DNA of 34,727 nt from positions 1-34,727 of the forward strand of contig JAJPHV010000151.1 of the NCBI GenBank assembly GCA_021325095.1, read 5' to 3'. The notes beneath the pieces are model-generated. The model had not been told where the DNA came from. It ran no database searches and saw nothing but the letters and a program-made list of their open reading frames with translations. Every line of letters begins with the position of its first letter. The stretch's first letter is position 1. Positions 1-7,610 of this stretch are shown one piece after another. Made by a program: the position numbers and the translations under genes. Origin of the DNA: Chloroflexota bacterium. GTDB taxonomy: Bacteria > Chloroflexota > Anaerolineae > Aggregatilineales > UBA2796.

Positions 1-42
1 AGAGGAAGCAGGGATGAGGTTATCACCCGCCCACTTTTGATC

Positions 43-70
43 TTGATCTTTTGCCGCAGTCTGCTAGAAT
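43..70 (+). promoter_or_regulatory. Promoter of the tRNA-Pro gene
   Basis: A -35 TTGATC (43-48) and a -10 TAGAAT (65-70) are separated by 16 bp. TG lies one base before the -10, giving an extended -10. The predicted start near 77 is about 10 bases before the mature tRNA 5' end at 88, which fits a short leader removed by RNase P. Seen by eye; no start mapping. Confidence 0.6.
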
Positions 71-87
71 TTCACTCACGATCAGGA

Positions 88-162
88 CGGGGCGTGGCGC
101 AGTTTGGCTAGCGCGCTTGCATGGGGTGCAAGAGGCCCCCGGTTCAAATCCGGGCGCCCCGA
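88..162 (+). tRNA. tRNA-Pro, anticodon GGG
   Basis: The full cloverleaf can be drawn. The acceptor is CGGGGCG (88-94) paired with CGCCCCG (155-161), with discriminator A at 162. U8 is at 95, the D stem is GCGC/GCGC, the anticodon stem is CTTGC/GCAAG around loop ATGGGGT, and the T arm is CCGGG/CCCGG around TTCAAAT. The anticodon is GGG, which reads proline CCC/CCU codons. The C1:G72 pair with A73 is the known identity feature of bacterial tRNA-Pro and fixes the 5' end at 88. CCA is not encoded (CAG follows), so it must be added after transcription. A promoter and a terminator flank it closely, so it is a single-gene unit. Confidence 0.97.
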
Positions 163-171
163 CAGCAAAGC

Positions 172-207
172 AAAACGGAGGGTGTATGATGCCCTCCGTT
201 TTTGTTT
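172..207 (+). terminator. Rho-independent terminator of tRNA-Pro
   Basis: An 11-bp perfect stem, AAAACGGAGGG (172-182) with CCCTCCGTTTT (192-202), closes a 9-base loop and runs into a T-rich tail. It starts 10 bases after the tRNA. Because the stem includes A and T runs at its base, it may also work for minus-strand transcription arriving from the lipoprotein gene that ends at 222. Confidence 0.88.
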
Positions 208-221
208 CAACCAGCGGTTCG

Positions 222-899
222 TTATTGGGCTGTCGGCGTCACGCGCGGGGTAACGATGGGTGTGGCAGCCTTGTAGGCTTTATAGGCGATATAGCCATTC
301 CAGCCCTGCAAGGTGGCCGTGTCTAGCAGCTTGTCGAATTCTTTCGGCTCAGGGTTGAGGTACAGCACGATGACCACTGGGTCGGACTCCTTGAGCGTAC
401 TGTTCTCGTCGCCGGGCGTCACCCAGGTCATCACGCCCACTTTGCGAAAGATCAGACCCAGTGCGACCTCCTGCGGCGTGTAGTCCACGCTCGTCACCCA
501 GTCGGGTGGGCCATATTTGTCGATGACCTGCTTGACGGTCATGTTCGGCGCGACCTTAACAATCAGCGCGTTGATCAGGCCGGTGTCTTTGTCGGCGCTC
601 ATCTGGCAGCAGGCTTCACCACCCGCAGTGTTCCAGGCAGCCGAGGGAACCTTGTCCTGGTTCTGGATTTCCTGCACGTCTTTGAAACTCGAATCGGCTT
701 TGACTTTGCTCAGAGCATCGGTGTAGGTCGTCTGCCCGACAGTGACCCCATGAAAACACGGCGGCGCACAGGGCGTACCGCTGATCAGGCTCGTGTCATT
801 CAGGTATTTGTCGGATTTCAGCGGCGGCGGCGTTCCACACGCCGTAACAAGCAAGCCAAAAAGGATCATTACCACGACAGGCACGTAGGCTTTTTTCAT
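222..899 (-). CDS. Lipoprotein of unknown function with CAPPC motif
   Basis: 225-aa exported lipoprotein. Residues 1-20 form a lipoprotein signal peptide (two Lys, then a hydrophobic stretch) ending in lipobox V-T-A-C with Cys21 as the lipidation site, so it should be anchored to the outer face of the membrane. Near residues 43-50 it has Cys-Ala-Pro-Pro-Cys followed by a Gly-Val-Thr segment. From memory, this motif recurs in poorly described lipoproteins of Chloroflexota. A Cys-Cys pair follows near residue 97, so disulfides are plausible. No enzymatic motif was seen. The SD sequence before the ATG is weak. It lies 77 bp downstream of the PPC-domain gene in the same direction, with a strong hairpin between them, so it may be only partly co-transcribed. 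Confidence 0.85.
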   Translation of the reverse strand: MKKAYVPVVVMILFGLLVTACGTPPPLKSDKYLNDTSLISGTPCAPPCFHGVTVGQTTYTDALSKVKADSSFKDVQEIQNQDKVPSAAWNTAGGEACCQMSADKDTGLINALIVKVAPNMTVKQVIDKYGPPDWVTSVDYTPQEVALGLIFRKVGVMTWVTPGDENSTLKESDPVVIVLYLNPEPKEFDKLLDTATLQGWNGYIAYKAYKAATPIVTPRVTPTAQ

Positions 900-936
900 C
901 AGATTTCAGGCTTTCCATTGGTAACACAGCACAGCA

Positions 937-960
937 GGGGTACGGAATTGACCGTACCCC
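937..960 (-). terminator. Perfect hairpin between two exported-protein genes
   Basis: GGGGTACGG (937-945) and CCGTACCCC (952-960) form a perfect 9-bp stem with a 6-base loop, 17 bp after the stop of the PPC-domain gene. It is placed as a minus-strand terminator or attenuator before the lipoprotein gene. There is no clear T run on either side, so intrinsic termination is uncertain and an RNA-stabilising role is also possible. Confidence 0.5.
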
Positions 961-976
961 AACACTATCGTAGCAA

Positions 977-3256
977 CTACCGGTTGGTTTGGGCAAGGGT
1001 GAGTTGGTAACTACCCGTTGTCCCGCCGAATTCGACGCCGTAACGTGTGGCGACGACCACGTAGCTGCCGTCCGTCGTGATCGTGAAGTCGATCCGCGAG
1101 TTGGAGTCCTTGCCCGGTTCCACATCGTCGTTTTCAGCTTTCTGCACGCCGTTCGCATCGAGCAGGAACAGTTCGGGGTCAAGGTTACCACCCGTGTTCT
1201 TCATCTCGATCCGTATCTTCTGGCCCGTCTTGCCCTGGAACTGGTAGATCACGAAAGGCGCTTCCGGGGCGATTGTGCCGTTGACCGGCGTGCCGATTTC
1301 CAGCACCGGGGCGCTCGGCAACTGCGCCGCAATGTTCTGGCCGTTGAACGTCTTCTGAACGATGCCGCCCTGCCCGGCGGTGGCGTTGCCGCTGGCGTCG
1401 ATGGTGAACGTGGTCAGGAAGTGCAGCTTGTTCGGGTCAGGCCGATCCGTGACGCGGATCACCTCGTTACCGCGCACAGTGACGGTCAGCGTGTAGGTCG
1501 GTTGAATCGTTGGATCGCTACACCGGCTCTCCTGCCAGACACTGACCTCGTAAGTCCCGACGGGTGGGTTGGTCGGCCAGTAGGCATAGGTGAGTGGCGT
1601 GTTGGTGACATTCTCGCACCGGAAGTTGCCGAGACGTTCCAGGATACCGCTGTTGTCCGGAGTGCGGTTATCGGAGAAGACGGAGCGGCCATTCGGGTCG
1701 CGGATCAGCAGGCGCAGGTCGGCGCGCGTGTTCCAGATCAACGTCACCTGGATCGGGCCGGTGGGCAGGTTGGTGGTGGCAGTGGCCGCGGTGGCCGCGG
1801 CGGTTGGCGTGACCGTTGCGCTGGTCGCTGTGCCCGTCCCGGTTCTGATCTGCAACGTGTAGCTGCCCTCCGTGCCGCCGATTGCCAGTGCGAAGCGGGT
1901 TGCCAGGATGGTATAGCGCCCGGCGGTGAGCGCCTGGTTGGCGATCTCCGCATTGCGCGTATTGGCGTTCGCGTCGTCATTGGACGCAATGATGCTCCCA
2001 TCCGGGCCGAGCAACACCAGGAATGGGTCAAGGCTGCCGCCACCGACGGCATTCATCTGGATCGTGATGGGCCGTGCATTGGCCGCCACCTGCAAACTCC
2101 ACGCATCGAAGGGGTTGTCGTGGCTGATCGTGCCATTCACCGTCGTGCGCGTGCCGAGTGCTGTTGGCGCGGCAATCTTGGCTGCGGCAGGTGTCAGGTC
2201 AATTTCCAGGTTGGGGCCACCCGGCTGTACGGTGACCTGATCCGCGCCTGCCAGGATGAAGCTCGTCACATACTGCTGGTTGGCGGCCAGCGTTCCCCGG
2301 ATCGGCTCCAGGACACGCCCGTCTACGGTAATGGTCACCACAAAATTGAGCGCGCCTGCGGGCGCAGCAGGCGCAACCGGCGAGGGCTGTTCCGGCTGCG
2401 TGGTGGGCGCGGACGTTGGAACCAGCGTTGCTTCTGTCGTGGACTGTGGACGGACGGCGGACTCGGTGGACTCTTCTGTTGCAGCAGGCGTCTGCGCCAG
2501 CTTGAACTGCGGTTCTCGCCCGGCGGTGGTGATGCCACATGCCTGATTGAAATAGACGATGATCTCATAGCTGCCGCCCGGCACGCTGCCGCCCGGCCAG
2601 CTTATCGTTTCCGTCGGGTTGTTGCCTGTCGTGTTGGTGCAACCGCCGTTGACGTTGCTGGACAATCGTCCCCCACTGGGTACAGAGGGGGTGCGGAAGT
2701 TGACTGCGCCACCCACCGGATCGCGCACTTCCAGGTTCATGTCGTCATTGGTGCTCCACGTGAGCGAGACGGACAGACCCTGCGCCAGTGTGACCGTTGC
2801 CGGGGCCGTTGCCACGTCGCCAGTCAGCGACAGGCTGAACTCGCCCTGAGCAGCGCCCTGTGCGCCAGTCGCACGCAGCACGGTAATGAAATACGTGCCG
2901 TCGGCGGGAATCTTGAAATCGCGGATCGTCACTTCGGTCCTGGTCAAATCTGAGGCGCGTGCCAGTGTTTCGCCCGCTGTGTCGGTCACGGTCAGGGCCA
3001 GCGATAGCCCGCGTGTCGTGGTGGACGCAGCAATGGTCACGGTGTTTCCGGCTCTGGCATCAAAGGTATAACTTTGAGAAAAATTCCTTGCATCGAGCGT
3101 GCCAGTTACGGTCTGGCCGACGCGCAGCGCGCGCGGCGTACCGCCCTGTGCCAGCGCCAATCCCGCGCCCGCCAACACGATCAGTAGTAAGACAACCAGC
3201 AGCGCCGCTGCCAGGCGATGCCCGGCGCGACTTTGAGCGAAGAATAGCCGATTCAT
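977..3256 (-). CDS. Secreted multidomain protein with PPC and YfaP-like domains
   Basis: 759 aa with a clear Sec signal peptide (residues 1-37, ending Ala-Leu-Ala-Gln). It has three pre-peptidase C-terminal (PPC) type beta domains near 44-150, 365-470 and 640-757; the last two carry the Leu-Asp-Pro plus Asn-Asp-Asp signature. Two domains near 155-255 and 495-600 resemble YfaP/DUF2135 (a Leu-x-Trp-Asn/Ser-Thr start, Arg-Asp-Pro, and a late Tyr-Glu-Val/Ile strand with Cys). A Thr/Pro/Glu-rich linker spans about 256-300. PPC domains usually sit beside peptidases, but no protease domain is present, so an extracellular binding or structural role is more likely. The ATG is preceded by AGGAG at good spacing. 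Confidence 0.85.
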   Translation of the reverse strand: MNRLFFAQSRAGHRLAAALLVVLLLIVLAGAGLALAQGGTPRALRVGQTVTGTLDARNFSQSYTFDARAGNTVTIAASTTTRGLSLALTVTDTAGETLARASDLTRTEVTIRDFKIPADGTYFITVLRATGAQGAAQGEFSLSLTGDVATAPATVTLAQGLSVSLTWSTNDDMNLEVRDPVGGAVNFRTPSVPSGGRLSSNVNGGCTNTTGNNPTETISWPGGSVPGGSYEIIVYFNQACGITTAGREPQFKLAQTPAATEESTESAVRPQSTTEATLVPTSAPTTQPEQPSPVAPAAPAGALNFVVTITVDGRVLEPIRGTLAANQQYVTSFILAGADQVTVQPGGPNLEIDLTPAAAKIAAPTALGTRTTVNGTISHDNPFDAWSLQVAANARPITIQMNAVGGGSLDPFLVLLGPDGSIIASNDDANANTRNAEIANQALTAGRYTILATRFALAIGGTEGSYTLQIRTGTGTATSATVTPTAAATAATATTNLPTGPIQVTLIWNTRADLRLLIRDPNGRSVFSDNRTPDNSGILERLGNFRCENVTNTPLTYAYWPTNPPVGTYEVSVWQESRCSDPTIQPTYTLTVTVRGNEVIRVTDRPDPNKLHFLTTFTIDASGNATAGQGGIVQKTFNGQNIAAQLPSAPVLEIGTPVNGTIAPEAPFVIYQFQGKTGQKIRIEMKNTGGNLDPELFLLDANGVQKAENDDVEPGKDSNSRIDFTITTDGSYVVVATRYGVEFGGTTGSYQLTLAQTNR

Positions 3257-3610
3257 CGCGTGTCTCCTGTTCCTTGAAGGCGATCACACGCCCCATGCGC
3301 GTTTAGTCTAGCGGATGACGCCGTGCTGTGCCAGTCTCGATTTGGGGCCAGACAGCCCTGTTCTTGAATGGTGTCGCACTCATCCTCACCCTCGTCGGCT
3401 ACTTCCTCGTTTCCCTTTTTAAGGCGTTGGCCCTGGAACTCATCTATTCGCGCGGCATCTGGATCATGGTACAATCTTCCGCCGCTGACTGGCTAGTGGT
3501 CGGGAGGACAGACGGCATCAGGCAAGTTGGCAAACTGTTCAGCCTCGTCTGGACACCCTACGCTCTGAGCACGCCTTGATGCGCAACAGTCGGAGCTATG
3601 CCAACGTATC
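3257..3610. other. Intergenic region between divergent genes
   Basis: This gap should hold the promoters for the minus-strand PPC-domain gene and the plus-strand GT2 gene. A TACAAT at 3470-3475 is the best plus-strand -10. A minus-strand TAGACT (complement of 3305-3310) with TGGCAC 17 bp upstream is the best candidate for the PPC gene. An 83-codon open frame at 3328-3579 begins with a hydrophobic stretch but lacks an SD sequence; I do not call it a gene. Confidence 0.5.
3470..3475 (+). promoter_or_regulatory. Candidate -10 box (TACAAT) for the GT2 gene
   Basis: TACAAT lies upstream of the glycosyltransferase gene. The 6-mer 17 bp upstream (TTCGCG, 3447-3452) is a poor -35. The same TACAAT recurs upstream of the PfkB, DUF3352 and murJ genes in this window, which supports it modestly. 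Confidence 0.35.
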
Positions 3611-5224
3611 GTGTGCATCGGTCCAATCCATCTATATCCATTCTCCCTGGGCAGTCTGACTGGTCGCGGACCGCCAGTTGCTGGCCCGAAAGGCGGAACG
3701 AAGTTGGGATTTGCAATTGCGCTTCTCCGGCTCGTCTATGTCCTTTGCATCTTGATCCTCGCACTATATACCTGTGGGCAGCTTTATCTTCTTTATACGT
3801 ATATTGTTCATGCCTATTTCCGACGCCGTTACGACGAAAAATCGCCGGCAATGTTGTGCAGCGATACGCAACTGCCCAAAGTAACCGTTCAGCTTCCGTT
3901 GTTCAATGAGCGCTACGTTGCCCGTCGGATCATCGACGCCGTAGCGGCCCTGGATTATCCGCGTGAGCGCCTGCATATCCAGGTGCTGGACGACTCTACC
4001 GACGACACTACCGACCTGATCCAGGGCCGCATTGCCCAGTTACAGTCAGAAGGATTGCGCATCGATCTGATACACCGTGCCAGGCGCACCGGTTATAAAG
4101 CCGGTGCACTGGCGAACGGCCTCTTACACACAGATGGCGAGTTTATCGCCATTTTTGATGCCGATTTCATTCCAGCGCCGGACTTCCTGCGCCAGACTGT
4201 GCCGTACTTCCTGGCCGATCCGCAGATTGGTGTCATCCAGACTCGCTGGGGCCACCTGAATGGCGACGAGAATCTGTTGACCCGCAGCCAGGCGCTTGCC
4301 ATCGATGGACACTTCGCAGTGGAACAGTATGCGCGCTGTGCAGGCGACCTGATCTTCAATTTCAACGGCACGTGTGGCCTGTGGCGACGCGCCTGCATCC
4401 TCGATGCAGGCGGCTGGCAGTCCGAAACGCTGACCGAGGATTTTGATCTCAGCTACCGCGCCCAGATTCGGGGCTGGCGCTTCTGGTATTTGCGAGATGT
4501 GGTTGTCCCCGGCGAAGTGCCGCCACAAATCCACGCCTACAAGCAGCAGCAGGCGCGCTGGGCCAAAGGCTCAACCCAGGTTTTGCTCAAAATGATCGGG
4601 CCGCTCTTGCGCTCCAGGCTGAGTCTGCGTAAGCGCATCATGGGTGCGCTGCAACTTTTCCAGTATGCGATTCAGCCAATCATGCTCCTGACGCTGTCGC
4701 TCACGCCGATCATGATGTTGACCCGCTCTCTGGACGACGTGGCCGTTGCTCCTTTGGGCGTTCTGGGCCTGGGCGTGCCGCTCCTGTACGTTCTGGGCCA
4801 GCAGGCCCTTTACGACGACTGGCTGCTACGTAGTATGTACTTCCCGCTCCTGATGATTTTCAGCAGCGGGATGACGGTCAACAACAGCCGGGCTGCGCTC
4901 TCTGCACTGCTCGGCAAACCGGGGGAATTCAAGCGCACCCCCAAATTCCACCTCGGCGGCAGATCGCGCGGCTGGAAACGCAGTCGCTACGCGACGCACA
5001 GCGGGAGCGATCTGCTATGGGAAATCGGCTTCGGGCTGTACACCCTGATGGCAGCCCTGATGGCCGAAAGCCTGGCCCCGTCCTTCGTGGTCTATTTCCT
5101 GCTGTACACCACTGCGTTCTTCAGTATCGCGGGTTGGGATATGTTGGAACGAATAAACCTTCAACGTCCGGTGACCAACCTGCACAGCGCCGAGCCGGAG
5201 CCTATCGGCCAGCCGGGCCGTTAA
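3611..5224 (+). CDS. Membrane GT2 (cellulose synthase-like) glycosyltransferase
   Basis: 537 aa from a GTG start. Family 2 processive glycosyltransferase that would polymerise or transfer sugars from nucleotide sugars at the cytoplasmic membrane. Order: N-terminal TM segments (about 34-68), then a GT-A domain with Asp-Asp-Ser-Thr-Asp-Asp-Thr (127-133), Asp-Ala-Asp (183-185), the catalytic-base Thr-Glu-Asp (275-277) and the QxxRW motif Q313-W317. C-terminal TM segments (about 345-371, 384-402, 470-510) follow. A Gly-Lys-Pro-Gly-Glu-Phe segment near 435-440 resembles bacterial CslA/mannan-synthase-like enzymes. The product sugar cannot be told. The first 31 residues are unlike the family; TTG at 3704, preceded by an AAGGCGGA-like SD, is an attractive alternative start. 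Confidence 0.88.
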   Translation: MCIGPIHLYPFSLGSLTGRGPPVAGPKGGTKLGFAIALLRLVYVLCILILALYTCGQLYLLYTYIVHAYFRRRYDEKSPAMLCSDTQLPKVTVQLPLFNERYVARRIIDAVAALDYPRERLHIQVLDDSTDDTTDLIQGRIAQLQSEGLRIDLIHRARRTGYKAGALANGLLHTDGEFIAIFDADFIPAPDFLRQTVPYFLADPQIGVIQTRWGHLNGDENLLTRSQALAIDGHFAVEQYARCAGDLIFNFNGTCGLWRRACILDAGGWQSETLTEDFDLSYRAQIRGWRFWYLRDVVVPGEVPPQIHAYKQQQARWAKGSTQVLLKMIGPLLRSRLSLRKRIMGALQLFQYAIQPIMLLTLSLTPIMMLTRSLDDVAVAPLGVLGLGVPLLYVLGQQALYDDWLLRSMYFPLLMIFSSGMTVNNSRAALSALLGKPGEFKRTPKFHLGGRSRGWKRSRYATHSGSDLLWEIGFGLYTLMAALMAESLAPSFVVYFLLYTTAFFSIAGWDMLERINLQRPVTNLHSAEPEPIGQPGR

Positions 5225-5474
5225 TGCTGGCGTGCGCCGCTTTCCAGAGCCGGTAAGCGTGCGGCATACAGACCGAACACGGACGATAGCCGGCCTGGAC
5301 GGCTTCGGCTTCGCTGGCGAAGAAGACACGATTGCGACGCTTCATCTTGTGCCGCCCGCTGCGGCAGTCCAGGCGGCCATACACCCTGCGCGGGCGATGG
5401 CCCGCCAGGGTGATTTCACCCCGGCGTATTTTGCTGAAAACTTCCGCGTCGGTCAGGTCGGTGTGGTTCAGAAT
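5202..5474 (-). CDS. Small Ada-type zinc-binding protein, apparent ATT start
   Basis: 90 aa if translation starts at ATT (5474-5472). The protein matches the stand-alone Ada_Zn_binding type: an N-terminal His-Thr-Asp-Leu helix region, Gly-x-x-x-x-x-x-Val-Tyr-Gly, Cys37, an Asn-Arg-Val-Phe-Phe strand (48-52), Gly-Tyr-Arg-Pro-Cys66-x-x-Cys69 and a basic tail. In Ada this fold binds zinc and senses methyl-phosphotriesters in DNA; the role of the stand-alone form is unknown. The first in-frame standard start (GTG at 5384) would cut off 30 residues that match the family. No ATG, GTG or TTG exists between the upstream TAA and that GTG, but AAGGAG sits 8 bases before the ATT. CTG at 5471 is the other option. 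Its 3' end overlaps the end of the GT2 gene on the opposite strand by 23 bp. Confidence 0.75.
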   Translation of the reverse strand: MLNHTDLTDAEVFSKIRRGEITLAGHRPRRVYGRLDCRSGRHKMKRRNRVFFASEAEAVQAGYRPCSVCMPHAYRLWKAAHASINGPAGR

Positions 5475-5546
5475 AGGCTTCGCTCCTTATGCGCTGCCAC
5501 ACTCAGGCATTCAGAAAGCAGGAGCCGATCAGCACACTATGCGAAG

Positions 5547-5933
5547 TCAGGGGAGCACAGCAATGATGTCGATCTCGACCTGTGCGCCCAGCGGCAGATC
5601 GAGGCCGCCCACCGTCGTCCGGGCCGGCGGGTTGGCCGGAAAGAACTCGGCATAGACCTTGTTCATCGCCTGGAAGTCACTCATGGCGTGCAGGTAGACC
5701 GTCGTTTTGACAGCGTGTTCGAGCGACGTTCCGGCAGCCTGCAAGACCGCGCTCAGGTTACGGAGCGCCTGGGCCGTTTGTTCGGTGACACCGCCTTCTA
5801 CCAGTTGGCCCGTCGCCGGGTCAAGTCCTGCCTGGCCGGCGGCGTACACAAAACCGTTGGCGAGTATGCCGTGCGAGTATGGCCCGGCAGCCTTTGGCGC
5901 ATGTTCGGCGTGGACAACTTGACGGTTTGCCAT
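5547..5933 (-). CDS. ridA: RidA family enamine/imine deaminase
   Basis: 128 aa, the usual length of the YjgF/YER057c/UK114 family. RidA proteins are cytosolic trimers that hydrolyse reactive enamines and imines made by PLP enzymes such as threonine dehydratase, releasing ammonia and protecting PLP enzymes. Visible signatures are Pro-Tyr-Ser-His-Gly (18-22), the substrate-binding Arg105 in Ala-Arg-Thr-Thr-Val, and Glu120 near the C terminus. These fit an active RidA rather than a non-enzymatic paralogue. The ATG overlaps the stop of the upstream Nudix gene by one base (TAATG), so translation is probably coupled and the genes form one operon. Confidence 0.93.
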   Translation of the reverse strand: MANRQVVHAEHAPKAAGPYSHGILANGFVYAAGQAGLDPATGQLVEGGVTEQTAQALRNLSAVLQAAGTSLEHAVKTTVYLHAMSDFQAMNKVYAEFFPANPPARTTVGGLDLPLGAQVEIDIIAVLP

Positions 5934-6439
5934 TATTCTTTTGCCCCCTGTGGTGAAGGAAATGTGAATCTGAAATCGGCGCGCACGTCACCGCGCAGCG
6001 CCAACTCAATATAAGATCGATGGCGTGGTAACAGTTCTGGCAGGGCGTCTGGCAGGAAGTAGCGTACTTCCAGCGATTCTTCATCGTTGACGGCAGGTTC
6101 GCCACCCACCGGACGGCAGACGAAGACCACGCTGACCATCCCTATCTCGTCCCCGTTGGGGTAACGCCCGAAATGATCCAGCCCGCCGTAAACGCCCAAC
6201 ACCCGCTCCGGCACGACGCGGACGCCGGTTTCTTCCCAGACTTCGCGCACGACGGCGTCGGCGGGTTCTTCACCCGGATCGATGGCCCCACCGGGCAGCC
6301 ACCACTGTCCGTTATCGCTGCGGCGGTGCAAAAGCACTTGCCCCGCTTCGTCAATCACGATACCCGTTGCGCCCGGCATGAAGAGCAGCTCGTGCCCGAT
6401 CTTCAGCCGCAGCCTGCGGATGTACTCTGACATAGACAT
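5933..6439 (-). CDS. Nudix hydrolase (downstream copy of a tandem pair)
   Basis: 168 aa. The Nudix box is complete: Gly51, Glu57, Arg65-Glu66, Glu69-Glu70 and Gly72-Val73 fit the GX5EX7REUXEEXGU consensus. It should therefore bind Mg2+ and cleave a nucleoside diphosphate linked to another group; the substrate is unknown. The N-terminal helix (Tyr-Ile-Arg-Arg-Leu-Arg-x-Lys-Ile-Gly) and Leu-Leu-Phe-Met-Pro-Gly segment are shared with the neighbouring copy at 6439-6945, so the pair arose by duplication. The start overlaps the stop of the upstream copy (TGATG) and the stop overlaps the ridA start (TAATG). The operon order is Nudix, Nudix, ridA. Confidence 0.93.
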   Translation of the reverse strand: MSMSEYIRRLRLKIGHELLFMPGATGIVIDEAGQVLLHRRSDNGQWWLPGGAIDPGEEPADAVVREVWEETGVRVVPERVLGVYGGLDHFGRYPNGDEIGMVSVVFVCRPVGGEPAVNDEESLEVRYFLPDALPELLPRHRSYIELALRGDVRADFRFTFPSPQGAKE

Positions 6440-6945
6440 CAGTGCCCGCCTCCACCTTCTTGCCCATCGAATTTGAAGCGGGCGTGAGGCTCGTTGCGCA
6501 GAGCATCGGCCAGACGTGTCAGGTGGAACTGCTTCATAGAGGGCAGCCCGTCCAGTGGGAAGTAGCGAACGTCGATGGACTCGTCGTCATTCACACGCGG
6601 CGGTTCTCCATTGACGGGCCGGCAAGCAAAGGTAATATCCAGATAGAGCACCACATCCCCGTTGGCGTAGCGGACGAGGAAATCCTCGCCTGTATAGAGG
6701 CCGGTGATCCGCTCTGGTACGACGTGCAGCGCCGTTTCCTCCCAAACTTCGCGCACTATCGCGTCGGCAGGTTCCTCACCGGGGTCCATCACGCCGCTCA
6801 CCAGACTCCACTCCCCGTTGTCGCTGCGCTGCTGCAAGAGAACCTGACCTGCTTCGTTCAACACGACAGCCGTGACGCCCGGCATGAACAGCAGATCATG
6901 GCCGACTTTGGCGCGCAGGTTGCGCAAATATGCGGATATGGGCAT
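6439..6945 (-). CDS. Nudix hydrolase (upstream copy of a tandem pair)
   Basis: 168 aa, the same length as its neighbour and clearly its paralogue throughout. The Nudix box (51-73) keeps the catalytic Arg-Glu and Glu-Glu residues, but the last glycine is Ala72 (Glu-Glu-Thr-Ala-Leu), and Ser-Gly replaces Gly-Gly just before the box. Activity is still expected because the metal-binding glutamates remain, though specificity may have shifted. The C-terminal tail is Gly-rich and ends in His. This is the first gene of the operon. GGAG precedes the ATG by 5 bases, and a TATAAT -10 lies about 34 bases upstream. Confidence 0.92.
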   Translation of the reverse strand: MPISAYLRNLRAKVGHDLLFMPGVTAVVLNEAGQVLLQQRSDNGEWSLVSGVMDPGEEPADAIVREVWEETALHVVPERITGLYTGEDFLVRYANGDVVLYLDITFACRPVNGEPPRVNDDESIDVRYFPLDGLPSMKQFHLTRLADALRNEPHARFKFDGQEGGGGH

Positions 6946-6978
6946 TCAGCTCTCCGGTATTTGTCCGACCAGCAGGCC

Positions 6979-6984
6979 ATTATA
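6979..6984 (-). promoter_or_regulatory. -10 box for the Nudix-Nudix-ridA operon
   Basis: TATAAT on the minus strand, preceded by TGG (extended -10), 33 bases before the first Nudix ATG. The -35 region (GCTATG at 17-bp spacing) is poor, which is tolerable with an extended -10. Confidence 0.5.
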
Positions 6985-7050
6985 CCACCGGATCAGCTCG
7001 ATCATAGCGGGCACGCCAGAGGTCGTAAGCATCCTGTTTAGCATAAGCTG

Positions 7051-7056
7051 TTATAC
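7051..7056 (+). promoter_or_regulatory. Extended -10 box for the small gene at 7077
   Basis: TATACT preceded by TGT, that is TG one base before the hexamer. The gap to the ATG at 7077 leaves a short leader that contains AGAGGA as the SD sequence. There is no good -35. It is divergent from the Nudix operon promoter at 6979-6984, so the two share a control region. Confidence 0.4.
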
Positions 7057-7076
7057 TGGTTGTAGAGGAATCAGGC

Positions 7077-7304
7077 ATGGATTACGACCAGAATCACCAG
7101 GATCACATCGACCAGCTTCAAGCCGATCTGTTTCGGGAGAAGCTCCGAAACGTCGAAGCGAGCAAGCTCGAAGAGGCTGCACAGCGCGTGGCTCACAACA
7201 AGAGAGTCACAGACCAGACCGCCGAATCACCCGATCAGCACGACGGCAAAGATAAGCAGGAAAACAAGACCGGCAAGTTTCGTTCGGAAGACGTGTTTCC
7301 CTGA
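7077..7304 (+). CDS. Small hydrophilic protein of unknown function
   Basis: 75 aa, very polar (many Asp, Gln, Lys, Glu), no Cys, no membrane segment. Residues about 8-45 could form an amphipathic helix (Leu-x-x-x-Leu-x-x-x spacing around Leu14, Leu18 and Leu23), followed by a disordered charged tail. AGAGGA lies 8 bases before the ATG with an extended -10 upstream, which is the main reason to accept it as a gene. I do not recognise the family. It stands alone between the Nudix operon and the secreted protein at 7611. Confidence 0.6.
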   Translation: MDYDQNHQDHIDQLQADLFREKLRNVEASKLEEAAQRVAHNKRVTDQTAESPDQHDGKDKQENKTGKFRSEDVFP

Positions 7305-7524
7305 TCGCCCGTGCATCAGGCGCGAAACCGTCGTGAGCGTTTTACATAGCATTCCACCTGTGACTGGCCGATAAATATTCGGCTGCTTGATGCGCCAGAT
7401 CAACAGACTGCGCCTTTCCCTGCACAACAGGCCCAAGCGACTCGCCCACCTCTACTCTGACCTTCGCATCCCGCCTCATGCCGGTTGCTCAACGCTTTAT
7501 GAGCCTCCGATGAGAAACCGGGAG

Positions 7525-7560
7525 TTCACACTTTTCCCGCGAAATCTTCACATTTTCCCG
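7525..7560 (+). repeat. Two direct repeats TTCACA(C)TTTTCCCG upstream of the secreted protein gene
   Basis: TTCACACTTTTCCCG (7525-7539) recurs as TTCACATTTTCCCG (7547-7560), with starts 22 bp apart, or two helical turns. They lie in the 306-bp gap before the gene at 7611 and just upstream of a TAAGAT (7573-7578) that could be its -10. In-phase direct repeats placed over a -35 region are typical binding sites for OmpR/PhoB-type response regulators. The rest of the gap (7305-7524) shows nothing I can name. Confidence 0.55.
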
Positions 7561-7610
7561 ACAATTCGTCTCTAAGATGGTGCTGTATCACCTTTCTACC
7601 GGAGGTTTCT

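Noticed and set aside
989..2953. Long plus-strand open frame (654 codons) opposite the PPC-domain gene
   Set aside because: It is antisense to a clear secreted multidomain protein; its Arg/His-rich product is typical of a GC-rich shadow frame.
3328..3579. 83-codon plus-strand open frame with a hydrophobic start
   Set aside because: No SD sequence, GTG start in a promoter-bearing gap, and no family resemblance after the first 35 residues. It could be a small membrane protein, but support is too weak.
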